Below are positions 42,547 to 51,317 of a DNA stretch of 64,000 nucleotides, in pieces. The stretch lies in assembly GCF_036997615.1 (NCBI RefSeq), contig NZ_JAWLQA010000005.1, one strand, 5' to 3'. The stretch's first letter is position 1; each line of letters opens with the position of its first letter. Source of the stretch: Brachyspira sp949287565. GTDB taxonomy: Bacteria; Spirochaetota; Brachyspiria; Brachyspirales; Brachyspiraceae. Position numbers and translations under genes: made by a program. The notes beneath the pieces are model-generated. The model was not told the origin of the DNA. It was given only the letters and a program-made list of their open reading frames with translations, and made no database searches.

Positions 42547-43464
42547 TTATTTAAAAGTATCATAAATAGCCTTTGCATTAAGACCATATTTATTAATAAG
42601 CTCTTCAACTGTTCCTGATTCACCGAAAGTATCTTTTATACCTACTCTTATAAGTTTAGCAGGATATTCATCGGTTAAAACTTCAGATATAGCAGAACCA
42701 AGTCCGCCTATTATAGAATGCTCTTCAACACTAATAAGTTTTTTATGTTTCTTAGCCATTTCAACAACAATTTCTCTGTCTATAGGCTTTATAGTATGAA
42801 CATCAACAACAGTTACAGATATTCCGTCTTTTTCAGCCATTTGAGCAGCCTCTAAAGCCTCTGATACCACTATTCCGCAAGCAAATATACATACATCTTT
42901 ACCTTCTCTAAGTACATTAGCTTTTCCTATTTTGAAAGGTGTATCCTCTTTTGTTATTATATTAGTAGCAGGTCTAGCCATTCTTAAATAGCATGGTCCG
43001 TCATATTCAGCAGCAGCAAATACAGCTTTTTCAGCCTCAACAGCATCGCAAGGTACAATCACTGTCATATTTGGTATAGAACGCATTAAAGATATATCTT
43101 CAATACTTTGATGACTAGCACCGTCTTCACCAACTGATATACCGGAATGAGTAACTGCAACTTTAACATTTAATTTAGGATAGCAAATAGAGTTTCTAAT
43201 AATTTCAAAAGCTCTTCCTGCACCGAACATAGCAAAAGTAGAAGCAAAAGGTATTTTTCCTTCAATAGCAAGTCCTGCAGCTGCTCCCATCATATTCTGT
43301 TCAGCTATTCCCATATTGAAAAATCTATCAGGGAAAGCAGATTTAAAAAGTTTTGTCATAGTAGAGCCGGATAAATCAGCATCTAAAACTACAACATTTT
43401 TATTTATTTCTCCAAGGCGTTTCAAAGCCTCACCATAAGCATTTCTTATTGCCTTTTTTTCCAT
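42547..43464 (-). CDS. Transketolase, C-terminal subunit (split enzyme)
   Basis: 305 residues, the pyrimidine-binding plus C-terminal domains. NVVVLDADLSGSTMTKLF, FNMGIAEQNMMGAAAGLA (catalytic Glu of E-Q-N-M) and VTHSGISVGEDGASHQSIED are typical, with DVHTIKPID near the C-terminus. Must pair with the N-terminal subunit encoded just upstream (39 nt gap). Confidence 0.95.
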   Translation of the reverse strand: MEKKAIRNAYGEALKRLGEINKNVVVLDADLSGSTMTKLFKSAFPDRFFNMGIAEQNMMGAAAGLAIEGKIPFASTFAMFGAGRAFEIIRNSICYPKLNVKVAVTHSGISVGEDGASHQSIEDISLMRSIPNMTVIVPCDAVEAEKAVFAAAEYDGPCYLRMARPATNIITKEDTPFKIGKANVLREGKDVCIFACGIVVSEALEAAQMAEKDGISVTVVDVHTIKPIDREIVVEMAKKHKKLISVEEHSIIGGLGSAISEVLTDEYPAKLIRVGIKDTFGESGTVEELINKYGLNAKAIYDTFK

Positions 43465-43503
43465 AGTAATTATTCCTTAATATTTTATACTTAAAAATTT
43501 TCA

Positions 43504-44301
43504 TTAATCAAGTTTATTCAACTCTTCCATAGCCTTTTCGTATTCTTCTTTATTAGGAGCTTTTCCATGCCAGCCTACATTATTTTCCATAAATGATACT
43601 CCCTTGCCTTTAACTGTTTGGGCAATTACACATTTAGGCTTTCCTGATACTTTTTTATTAAATACTTCTTCAAGTTCTTTTTCATTATGTCCATCAACGA
43701 CAAATGTTTCAAAACCAAATGCTTTCATCTTAGCTTCTAAATCACCTAAACTCATAACTTCATCATTCTTACCATCTATCTGCAATCCGTTATGGTCTAT
43801 AATAAGAGTATAATTATCAAGCTTATAATTAGCAGCAGCCATAGCAGATTCCCAGAAAGTACCTTCCTGAGCCTCTCCGTCTCCGGCTACAACGAATACT
43901 CTAGCATCTTTTTTATCTAATTTATATCCTAAAGCAGCACCTAAAGCTATACAAACACCTTGTCCTAAAGAACCTGTAGAAGCCTCGATACATTCTAAAT
44001 TCTTTTTGGAAGGGTGTCCTTGAAGTCTTGAACCTAACTTTCTAAAAGTTAAAAGCTCATCTGTTGGGAAAAATCCTCTATGTGCTAATGTAGAATAAAG
44101 AACTGCAGAAGCATGTCCTTTAGACATAATAAATATATCCCTGCCGTCCATTTTTGGGTTTTTAGGATCAATATTCATAATCTTAAAATATAAAGTATGC
44201 ATTATTTCTACCAATGATAAAGAACCGCCTATATGTCCTGAATTGGCATTATAAACCATACTTACTATATCTTTTCTTATTTGAGTATTTAACGAAGACA
44301 T
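43504..44301 (-). CDS. Transketolase, N-terminal subunit (split enzyme)
   Basis: 265 residues. Thiamine diphosphate domain: NSGHIGGSLSLVEIMHTLYF, SKGHASAVLY, GSLGQGVCIALGAALGYKL and the TPP motif VVAGDGEAQEGTFWESAMAA ending in HNGLQIDG. Works with the C-terminal half encoded next. Split transketolases are common in anaerobes and archaea. Confidence 0.95.
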   Translation of the reverse strand: MSSLNTQIRKDIVSMVYNANSGHIGGSLSLVEIMHTLYFKIMNIDPKNPKMDGRDIFIMSKGHASAVLYSTLAHRGFFPTDELLTFRKLGSRLQGHPSKKNLECIEASTGSLGQGVCIALGAALGYKLDKKDARVFVVAGDGEAQEGTFWESAMAAANYKLDNYTLIIDHNGLQIDGKNDEVMSLGDLEAKMKAFGFETFVVDGHNEKELEEVFNKKVSGKPKCVIAQTVKGKGVSFMENNVGWHGKAPNKEEYEKAMEELNKLD

Positions 44302-44375
44302 AATAATTCCTTATATAGTTTTTTGTTTAATGATACAATACAAAAATATAATTGTCAAATAATATAGTTTGATAA

Positions 44376-44777
44376 CTATTCTTTATGAAATGTATTATTT
44401 ATATTTTCTATATCTTTTTTGCTGATGCTTCTAATACTTATACTGCTGTTAAAATCTTTCTTTTTATTTTTCATTTCTTTTATATAATAACTTTTAAGGA
44501 GTCTGTTATTTTCTATAAACATAGTTTTTACTTTTTTATCCATACTCTTTATATAATGCTCTACACTCAAAGCAATATTAACATTATCCACTTTCCAAGC
44601 CGAAAGATATTTTAATGGTTTACGGAATTTTGTATAATTAGCTCCCCTACCCTTTGCATGCTTATTAAATCTATTTACAAGATCATTAGTAATGCCTGTA
44701 TAATATGAATTATTTTCACAGAGTATTATATAAACATAATAAAAATTTTCTTTATTTTCTTCTTTATTATCTTCCAT
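44376..44777 (-). CDS. GIY-YIG nuclease-domain protein
   Basis: 133 residues. YYVYIILCENNSYYTGITND is the GIY-YIG start, then RFNKHAKGRGANYTKFRKP with the conserved Arg/Lys and Tyr. It is the short UPF0213-type protein plus a basic C-terminal tail of about 40 residues. Its start overlaps the end of the SpsF-like gene by 11 nt. Confidence 0.88.
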   Translation of the reverse strand: MEDNKEENKENFYYVYIILCENNSYYTGITNDLVNRFNKHAKGRGANYTKFRKPLKYLSAWKVDNVNIALSVEHYIKSMDKKVKTMFIENNRLLKSYYIKEMKNKKKDFNSSISIRSISKKDIENINNTFHKE

Positions 44778-45447
44778 TTCTTATATCGCTTATTATAGTA
44801 TCAACATCAACATATATATTATTATTATATTTTTCAAAAATCTTGCATACATTATTATAATCTTCAATAGTATCAACAGTAGTTCTAAGTTCAGGCATAG
44901 CAAATTCTTCATCTACTTTAGGATTTTCTATTTTGAATTTATCAGGATTTCTATAATGATACTGTGTAATATGCTCATGCTCAAAACTATCTTTTGAATT
45001 ATCATCGGCAATTTTTAAAGCCTCATAATTTATCACTTCCACACCGCTGCCATAAGGAAGTAAATCATAATGGCTAAGATCAGCATTTTTTTCTATATGA
45101 TAATCTATAATCATATCCAATGCCTTAACACTCACCAAAGGATTATCACCTGTAGCACGCACAACTATATCAGCATTAAACTCTTCAGCGGCTTTTCTAT
45201 ATCTGTTAAGCACATCTTCTTCGCTTCCAACAAAATAACTGCATTTCAATTCATCAAATATATTTTTAAAAGCCTCATAAGATTTTTCTTCAGTAGCCAC
45301 CACTACATCATTAGCCCTTTTAGAACTTTTTAATCTTTTAATAATAAGTTCAAGCATACTATCGCAATTAGCCATAGGTTTTAATGCCTTTTGCGGAAGT
45401 CTTGTAGAACCCAATCTTGAAGCAAGTATAATAACTATCTTTTTCAT
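44767..45447 (-). CDS. SpsF-like cytidylyltransferase family protein
   Basis: 226 residues. Starts with the nucleotide-binding pattern IILASRLGSTRLPQKAL, typical of the SpsF/CMP-sugar synthetase group; VVRATGDNPLVS carries the D-N-P sugar-nucleotide motif and RTTVDTIEDY is the family C-terminal block. Spore-coat SpsF relatives take part in surface polysaccharide synthesis. Nearby kdsA makes an envelope role likely, but the sugar is unknown. Confidence 0.85.
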   Translation of the reverse strand: MKKIVIILASRLGSTRLPQKALKPMANCDSMLELIIKRLKSSKRANDVVVATEEKSYEAFKNIFDELKCSYFVGSEEDVLNRYRKAAEEFNADIVVRATGDNPLVSVKALDMIIDYHIEKNADLSHYDLLPYGSGVEVINYEALKIADDNSKDSFEHEHITQYHYRNPDKFKIENPKVDEEFAMPELRTTVDTIEDYNNVCKIFEKYNNNIYVDVDTIISDIRNGR

Positions 45448-45556
45448 ATTTGAAATTCCTATTTTAAATTACTAATTTTATTAAATATAACTCTATTAAT
45501 TTATACATAAACTATTATATTTTGTCAAAAATAAATTTATATTTTTGCTTTTATAT

Positions 45557-45683
45557 CGGTGGCTTTGCTGCGAAGCACACAGTCGTGCCCCCCACTTCTT
45601 TTGTTGCCCCAGGCGAAGCCCGACTCGCTGTGCGTGCCTTTAGCAGGCGAGAAGCAGGCACAGCCCGCCTTCTGTGAAAGGCT
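45557..45683. repeat. GC-rich repeat island with GAA-loop mini-hairpins
   Basis: About 125 bp of markedly GC-rich DNA in the 400 bp spacer between spsF-like and kdsA. It has TGC-GAA-GCA (45569-45577) and GGC-GAA-GCC (45612-45620). On the minus strand CACAGAAGGCGGGCTGTGCC (45657-45676) closely matches the insert in the Rpn genes at 27513 and 30167. Also on the minus strand, CTAAAGGCACGCACAGCGAG resembles the 30320-30339 part of hairpin copy 4. The remaining 45448-45556 and 45684-45847 are AT-rich and show no gene. Confidence 0.75.
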
Positions 45684-45847
45684 ATATTTTATATTAAATT
45701 TCATCATTTATATTATATATAAAATCAAATTATATGATTCAATACTAATTTCATACTTGAAGTTTTACATTATGAATGCTTACAAAGTAATACAGCTGTT
45801 TGCTTCATATGGTAACATTTATAATACTGATTATTTCAATATTTTAA

Positions 45848-46663
45848 TTACAAACTCTTAACTAAATCATTGATCTTTATAACCTGAGTCCACAATTCCT
45901 CAACCTTATTCAAATCAAATATAGTGCCTGAATCTGAAGGGCTTTTATCAGGATTAGGATGCACCTCCATAAATACAGCATCTATTCCCAAAGCAACAGC
46001 CGATTTCAATATAGCAGGTATAAACTCTCTAGCTCCTCCTGATTGTCCATTATTAGCAGAAGGCATTTGAAGTGAATGAGTGGCATCATACATAACAGGT
46101 GCATAATTTTTCATTATCTCCAAATTCTTCATGTCTACAACTAAATTACCATATCCAAACATAGTACCTCTTTCGCATAAAAAGAGTCTGTTCTCATTTA
46201 TAGCATCAGTACATTTATCAGCTATATATTTACAATCATAACCGCTTATGAATTGTCCTTTCTTAACATTAACTGCCTTTCCTGTTTCGCATGCCGCTCT
46301 TAGCATATCAGTTTGTCTGCATAAAAAAGCTGGTATCTGTAAGAAGTCAACATATTTAGCAGCTTCTTCCGCATCTGTAGGCACATGTATATCTGTTAAA
46401 GTAAGAAAATTAAATTCTTTACCAACATTCTGAAGTATTTGAAGTCCCTCTTTCATTCCAAGTCCTCTAAAAGATGAAAGAGATGTTCTGTTTGCTTTAT
46501 CAAAACTTCCTTTGAAAATTAATTGTATATTTAATTTATCCTTTATCTCTTTTAATTTTTTTGCTATAGTCATTGTCATTTCTTCGCTTTCTATAACACA
46601 AGGACCAGCAACAAATATTAAATCTTTATTTTTATTAGTAATTCCTTTATAATCAAAAATCAT
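45848..46663 (-). CDS. kdsA: 3-deoxy-8-phosphooctulonate synthase (KDO-8-P synthase)
   Basis: 271 residues from MIFDYKGITNKNKD; AAAGGA precedes that ATG, and the upstream TTG at 46780 adds a non-homologous stretch. Joins PEP and arabinose-5-phosphate. Family motifs: FVAGPCVIESEEM, FKGSFDKANRTSLSSFRG, VKKGQFISGYDCKYIADK, CERGTMFGYGNLVVDM, YDATHSLQMPSANNGQSGG and MEVHPNPDKSPSDSGTIFDL. The start MetCoordinate carries a one-base uncertainty in my reading. Indicates KDO-containing lipooligosaccharide. Confidence 0.95.
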   Translation of the reverse strand: MIFDYKGITNKNKDLIFVAGPCVIESEEMTMTIAKKLKEIKDKLNIQLIFKGSFDKANRTSLSSFRGLGMKEGLQILQNVGKEFNFLTLTDIHVPTDAEEAAKYVDFLQIPAFLCRQTDMLRAACETGKAVNVKKGQFISGYDCKYIADKCTDAINENRLFLCERGTMFGYGNLVVDMKNLEIMKNYAPVMYDATHSLQMPSANNGQSGGAREFIPAILKSAVALGIDAVFMEVHPNPDKSPSDSGTIFDLNKVEELWTQVIKINDLVKSL

Positions 46664-46900
46664 ATTATATCCTTTAAAAATATAAAAATTATGTTTATAT
46701 GATACAATATTAAAACTTAAAGTCAATGTACTAGCTAGTATTATACAATGGTATATACCTAAACAACTATATTCTGTCAATTTTTGATTATTTTTGAATT
46801 AATTATAATCTATAAATAATATAAAATATTAAGACATAGCAGTAAAATATGTTTTAAATGTGATGTGAAACTACATATTTATACAATAATAAGTAATCAG

Positions 46901-46985
46901 CCGCACGTATAGTTGGCTATCCATAATAATTTGCAATACCGTGCGGGTTGCCTCCGCGAAGCGTACCCAATGGGTATAGGCTAGT
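46901..46985. repeat. GC-rich repeat island with three small palindromes
   Basis: In the 450 bp spacer between kdsA and the GNAT gene. CCGCACG (46901-46907) pairs with CGTGCGG (46940-46946). Inside the second half are CGC-GAA-GCG (46955-46963) and TACCCA-A-TGGGTA (46964-46976). The island differs sharply from the AT-rich flanks and has no open frame. Related in style to the other GAA-loop repeats. A possible promoter (TTGACA at 46988-46993, 17 nt, TATATT) begins right after it. Confidence 0.65.
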
Positions 46986-47057
46986 AGTTGACAAACTTAA
47001 AAATTTTAACTATATTCACAAATAATAAAAAATAAATCAAATATCAAAAATAGTGTA

Positions 47058-47086
47058 TTTACTTAATTCTAAAAATAGTATATAAT
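47058..47086 (+). promoter_or_regulatory. Promoter of the tandem GNAT genes
   Basis: TTTACT (47058-47063), 17 nt, TATAAT (47081-47086), 30 nt before the ATG; GGAG lies between. Confidence 0.65.
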
Positions 47087-47116
47087 CGGACTAAATCTAA
47101 TATTGGAGTTTTTATT

Positions 47117-47680
47117 ATGATTAAATTGATTGAAATGAAAGAAAATTTAGAAAACAGAGATTTTTATAAGCAATTATATGATGATGCTTTTCCTCCTGAA
47201 GAAAGATGGAATTTTGATATGACTTTAGAAAATAAGGATAATCATAATTATAAATTTTATGCTATATTAGATGATGATGTTCCTATAGGCTTAACTATGC
47301 TCTGGGATTTAGACGATTTCAATTATGGTGAATATTTGGCAATAGATAAAAATTTAAGGGGAAAAAAATACGGTTCTGAAGTACTTACTAAAATACTAGA
47401 AATATTGAGCAATAAATTAATAGTTATAGAAGTAGAACCTTATGATTTAAATGAAATCGCACAAAAACGCATAGAATGGTATAAAAGATTCGGACTAATA
47501 CTCGCAGATCATGAATATGATATGCCTTGTATAAATGAAAATCAGGAAATATCAACTATGAAAATGAAAATAATGACAAGCAGAAAGATACAGGATAAAG
47601 AAGAGCATGACAATATCACAAAAATAATATATAATAAAGTATACAAGCCTAGACTAGATGAAATAGATAAATGGAAATAG
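47117..47680 (+). CDS. GNAT-family acetyltransferase
   Basis: 187 residues. MIKLIEMKENLENRDFYKQL start, then YLAIDKNLRGKKYGSEVLTK, the acetyl-CoA binding Q/R-x-x-G-x-G/A segment, and IEVEPYDLNEIAQKRIEWYKRFG with the usual helix and R-x-x-x-Y/F-x-x-x-G-F element. The substrate is unknown. Overlaps the next gene, a paralogue, by 10 nt. Confidence 0.85.
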   Translation: MIKLIEMKENLENRDFYKQLYDDAFPPEERWNFDMTLENKDNHNYKFYAILDDDVPIGLTMLWDLDDFNYGEYLAIDKNLRGKKYGSEVLTKILEILSNKLIVIEVEPYDLNEIAQKRIEWYKRFGLILADHEYDMPCINENQEISTMKMKIMTSRKIQDKEEHDNITKIIYNKVYKPRLDEIDKWK

Positions 47681-48195
47681 AATTAATAGAAAGTATTGAT
47701 TCTTCAAACTATAATGAAGAAATTATAAAAGACTCTTTTAATATCCGAGAAAATTGGAGCTTAAAAGAGTCTTTAAATAATAATAAGAAAATCAAAAAAA
47801 ATCTTTACGACATTAAAAAAGATAATATTCATATAGGAGTTTGCTTATCTTGGCTTCTTGAAGAATTTTTGTATATAGAATATTTCGCCATAGAAAGAAA
47901 ATACAGATCTATGGGTTATGGTTCTGCTGCATTTAAAAAATTAATGAAAATGCATGATAATATAATATTAGAAGTTGTTCCTGAAGATACTAATGATTTA
48001 GCATATAGGAGAGTAAATTGGTATAGATCTTTAGGGTTCTATTTATATAATGATACATATCCATATCCTTATTTTCTTGATAATGGGGAAGTTACATTTA
48101 TAGATTTCAGATTAATGTCATCGAATGAACTTACAAGCTATGAATACAAAAAAATAGTTAATCTTCTTCATAAGAATATATATAATTTATATTGA
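47671..48195 (+). CDS. GNAT-family acetyltransferase (paralogue)
   Basis: 174 residues. LYIEYFAIERKYRSMGYGSAAFKKLMK gives the acetyl-CoA motif (R-x-M-G-Y-G-S) and LEVVPEDTNDLAYRRVNWYRSLGFY aligns with the same region of the preceding protein. Diverged tandem duplicate with the start inside the first gene's end, so the two are translationally coupled. Confidence 0.85.
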   Translation: MEIELIESIDSSNYNEEIIKDSFNIRENWSLKESLNNNKKIKKNLYDIKKDNIHIGVCLSWLLEEFLYIEYFAIERKYRSMGYGSAAFKKLMKMHDNIILEVVPEDTNDLAYRRVNWYRSLGFYLYNDTYPYPYFLDNGEVTFIDFRLMSSNELTSYEYKKIVNLLHKNIYNLY

Positions 48196-48255
48196 TTTAC
48201 TAAAATATTTATACTATCATATAAATATAATAATCAAATTTTGAGGTATTGAATT

Positions 48256-50631
48256 ATGAATGATAATAAATACTCGCAAAAAATAAAAGAATTAATGAAA
48301 GAAATGACTTTGGAAGAAAAAGTCTCTCTTTTAAGCGGTAAAGATTTCTGGTCAACAAAAGCAATAGACAGATTGAAAATAGACTCTGTATACTTAACAG
48401 ACGGCCCTCATGGAGTGAGAAAACAAAGCACTGAATCCGATGAATTAAGTTTGCAAAAGTCCGTTTCATCAACCTGCTTTCCTACCGCATGCTGCTCTGC
48501 CTGCTCATTTGATCCTAATATAATGTATGAAATGGGTGAAGCTATATCAAGAGAAGCAAAGGCAAATAAAGTAGCTGTTGTATTAGGGCCAGGAGTAAAT
48601 ATAAAACGTTCCCCTTTATGCGGAAGAAATTTTGAATATTTTTCAGAAGACCCTTATCTTGCAGGAAAAATGGCTAGCGGCTGGATAAATGGTTTGGAAG
48701 ATAATGGAATACAGTCAAGCCTCAAACATTTTGCCGCTAATAATCAGGAAACTTTAAGGCTTATAATAGACAGTGTAGTTGATGAAAGAGCTTTGAGAGA
48801 AATATATTTATATGCATTTGAAATAGCTGTGAAAGAAGCTAAACCTTCTACTGTTATGTGTGCTTATAATAGTATTAATGGAACATTCGCATCAGAAAAT
48901 AAATACTTGCTTACAGATATACTTAGAGATGAATGGGGATTCGATGGTATTGTTGTTTCAGATTGGGGGGCTGTAAATGATAGAGTTGAAGCTTTAAAGG
49001 CTGGACTTGATTTACAAATGCCTTCAACTAATGGAGAAGATGATAAAAAAGTTTATAATGCCGTTAAAGAAACTATTATAGATGAAAAAATATTAGATAA
49101 AGTTGTAGAAAGACTTTTATATTTCTCTTTATATTCTATGGATAATATTTATGATAATGTCGATTATGATAAAGAAGAACATCATAATATAGCTAGAAAA
49201 ATCGCTGAAAACTCTATAGTATTATTAAAAAACGAAGATAAAATACTTCCTGCAAAAAAAGAAAGTAAAATTGCTGTAATAGGAGAATTCGCTCAAAAGC
49301 CTAGATATCAAGGTAATGGAAGCTCTCTTATAAATGCATACAAAATAGATACTGCAGAAGAATATTTCAAAGAAAATAATATAGAATTCAATTATGCCAA
49401 AGGATACGATTCAAATTCTCCAGATATAGATAATGCCTTAATAGAAGAAGCAGTAAATATATCAAAAGATAAAGATCTTGTAATAATATTTGCAGGACTT
49501 ATAAACTCTTATGAATCAGAAGGATTTGACAGAAAACATCTGAACTTGCCTGAAAATCATAATCATTTAATAGAAGAAGTTTCAAAAGTAAATAAAAATG
49601 TAGTTGTTGTACTTTCTATAGGTGCTCCTGTTTTAATGCCTTGGATTGATAAAGTAAAAGGAGTGCTTAATTTATATTTGGCAGGAGAGGCAGCTGTAAG
49701 TGCCGCTTTCAATATAATATTTGGTATAGTGAATCCTAGCGGAAAATTGGCTGAAAGTTTCCCATTAAGTTTAGAGGATAATCCAAGCTATAAATATTTT
49801 CCTGGAGGCAATAAGGCTGTTGAATACAGAGAATCAATATTTGTAGGATATAGATATTATGATAAAGCACAAAAGAATGTTTTATTCCCATTCGGATTTG
49901 GTTTATCATATACAACTTTTGAATTCTCTAATTTGATTGTTTCAGATGCCAACACTATTGCAGGACTTGATAATATACATGTGGTTTTCGATATAAAAAA
50001 TACAGGAGATGTATTCGGATGCGAAGTTGCTCAAGTTTATATATCTGCTCCTGAAAACAATGTGTTTAAACCGCAAAAAGAATTAAAGTCTTTTATAAAA
50101 GTATTTCTAGAACCCGGTGAAACTAAAACAGTTATATTAAAATTAAATAAAAGAAGTTTCTCTTTCTATAATGCAGATACTAAACAATATGAAATAGAAA
50201 GCGGAGTCTATACAATATATATAGGAAATTCATCAAGAAATTTATTATTGAGTAAAACTATGGAAATAAACTCTATCAATTATTATCAAAAAAGAATTGA
50301 TAATTATTTCAACTTTAAAGAGATAAATATTTCAGACAATGAATTCCAACAGCTTTTAGGAAGAAAATTAAAGCCTATAAATGTAAAGGCATCTAAACCT
50401 TATCATCTTAATAATAATTTATCAGATTTGCTTGATAATAATATAGCAAAAGAATTTTATAACAAACTTTTATCAGGACTTAATGATATGTTCAAAGATG
50501 ATAAAACAGACACTAAGAAAATGTTTGAAAGTATGATGCTTGAAACTCCTCTTCGTTCGCTTCACACTATGAGCGGAGGTATTATCACAAAAGAAGATGT
50601 AGAAAATTTAATAAATACTTTAAATAAATAA
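48256..50631 (+). CDS. GH3 family beta-glucosidase
   Basis: 791 residues. N-terminal TIM-barrel: SVYLTDGPHGVRK, ALGPGVNIKRSPLCGRNFEYFSEDP-like block (LGPGVNIKRSPLCGRNFEYF), KHFAANNQE, and the nucleophile Asp in GFDGIVVSDWGAVNDR. The alpha/beta domain with ENSIVLLKNEDKILP and GLINSYESEGFDRKHLNLPE, then a C-terminal fibronectin-III-like domain (KNTGDVFGCEVAQVYISAP). No signal peptide, so it acts in the cytoplasm on imported beta-glucosides. A C-terminal ~120-residue helical extension follows the usual end. Confidence 0.95.
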   Translation: MNDNKYSQKIKELMKEMTLEEKVSLLSGKDFWSTKAIDRLKIDSVYLTDGPHGVRKQSTESDELSLQKSVSSTCFPTACCSACSFDPNIMYEMGEAISREAKANKVAVVLGPGVNIKRSPLCGRNFEYFSEDPYLAGKMASGWINGLEDNGIQSSLKHFAANNQETLRLIIDSVVDERALREIYLYAFEIAVKEAKPSTVMCAYNSINGTFASENKYLLTDILRDEWGFDGIVVSDWGAVNDRVEALKAGLDLQMPSTNGEDDKKVYNAVKETIIDEKILDKVVERLLYFSLYSMDNIYDNVDYDKEEHHNIARKIAENSIVLLKNEDKILPAKKESKIAVIGEFAQKPRYQGNGSSLINAYKIDTAEEYFKENNIEFNYAKGYDSNSPDIDNALIEEAVNISKDKDLVIIFAGLINSYESEGFDRKHLNLPENHNHLIEEVSKVNKNVVVVLSIGAPVLMPWIDKVKGVLNLYLAGEAAVSAAFNIIFGIVNPSGKLAESFPLSLEDNPSYKYFPGGNKAVEYRESIFVGYRYYDKAQKNVLFPFGFGLSYTTFEFSNLIVSDANTIAGLDNIHVVFDIKNTGDVFGCEVAQVYISAPENNVFKPQKELKSFIKVFLEPGETKTVILKLNKRSFSFYNADTKQYEIESGVYTIYIGNSSRNLLLSKTMEINSINYYQKRIDNYFNFKEINISDNEFQQLLGRKLKPINVKASKPYHLNNNLSDLLDNNIAKEFYNKLLSGLNDMFKDDKTDTKKMFESMMLETPLRSLHTMSGGIITKEDVENLINTLNK

Positions 50632-50644
50632 TTAATTTAAAATT

Positions 50645-50690
50645 AAAAAAGCGGCAGATATTATTATTAATTCTGCCGCTTTTATTTTTT
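50645..50690. terminator. Bidirectional terminator
   Basis: AAAAGCGGCAGA (50647-50658) is fully complementary to TCTGCCGCTTTT (50672-50683), 12 bp, with A/T runs on both sides. Ends the GH3 (+) and PepSY-like (-) genes. Confidence 0.9.
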
Positions 50691-50713
50691 ATCTTTTATT
50701 TTTGCATTATTGA

Positions 50714-51142
50714 TTAATCATCAAATTGCTGTCCCATTATTTGTCCGTTTCCAGAAACCATAACTTCCATCATATTATTTAATTTTAATTTATAATTTCC
50801 CCATTCTTTTTCTGCATCAATAATAGCAGCCTGAGGATATGCTTTTTTTACAGCTTGTAGCACAGCAGGAGGAAAAGCAGCATCTGGTATAGGAGCATAT
50901 TCACTGTCTATATTCTGCCAATCTCCATTACCTAAAAAGTCTATAGATACACCATTAGATAAATTTACATCAAATTTACCGCCATCTCTTTCAACCTTCC
51001 AAATTTGAACACCAGGAAATACTCTGTTTATAAAAGCAGTAGCTTGCTGAGGTAATGCTGAAGGCGGAACTACCATATCAGCAAAAAGACTAGAAGCTGA
51101 TAAAATAAATAATGATGCTAAAAAGATAGATAATTTTTTCAT
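50714..51142 (-). CDS. Exported PepSY-like protein
   Basis: 142 residues. Signal peptide MKKLSIFLASLFILSASSLF; then two repeats of a ~60-residue PepSY-like unit: LPQQATAFINRVFPGVQIWK-VERDGGKFDVNLSNG and FPPAVLQAVKKAYPQAAIID-AEKEWGNYKLKLNN. This two-repeat domain (PepSY-like, once linked with beta-lactamase-inhibitor folds) occurs in exported proteins of gut bacteria. Likely periplasmic; partner unknown. Confidence 0.85.
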   Translation of the reverse strand: MKKLSIFLASLFILSASSLFADMVVPPSALPQQATAFINRVFPGVQIWKVERDGGKFDVNLSNGVSIDFLGNGDWQNIDSEYAPIPDAAFPPAVLQAVKKAYPQAAIIDAEKEWGNYKLKLNNMMEVMVSGNGQIMGQQFDD

Positions 51143-51191
51143 GATTTACTCTCCTTAATATTAAACTATATAGATCATCTTTACAATTATA

Positions 51192-51219
51192 AGTATAACA
51201 TTTTATACATTCTTGTCAA
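51192..51219 (-). promoter_or_regulatory. Promoter of the PepSY-like gene
   Basis: On the minus strand TTGACA (51214-51219), 16 nt, TATACT (51192-51197), about 50 nt before the ATG. Confidence 0.7.
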
Positions 51220-51317
51220 GTTTTTTTACAATATTTTTACTGTTTTCTTACATTTTTATAATAATATGGGTAGAAGCTAACTCCTACCCACAACAAACAA
51301 ACTTAAACTAACAAATA

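Noticed and set aside
45559..45861. Open frame of 100 codons across the GC-rich island and following AT-rich DNA
   Set aside because: Codon use is unlike all neighbours, it has no Shine-Dalgarno sequence, and the frame is a by-product of repeat modules poor in stop codons.
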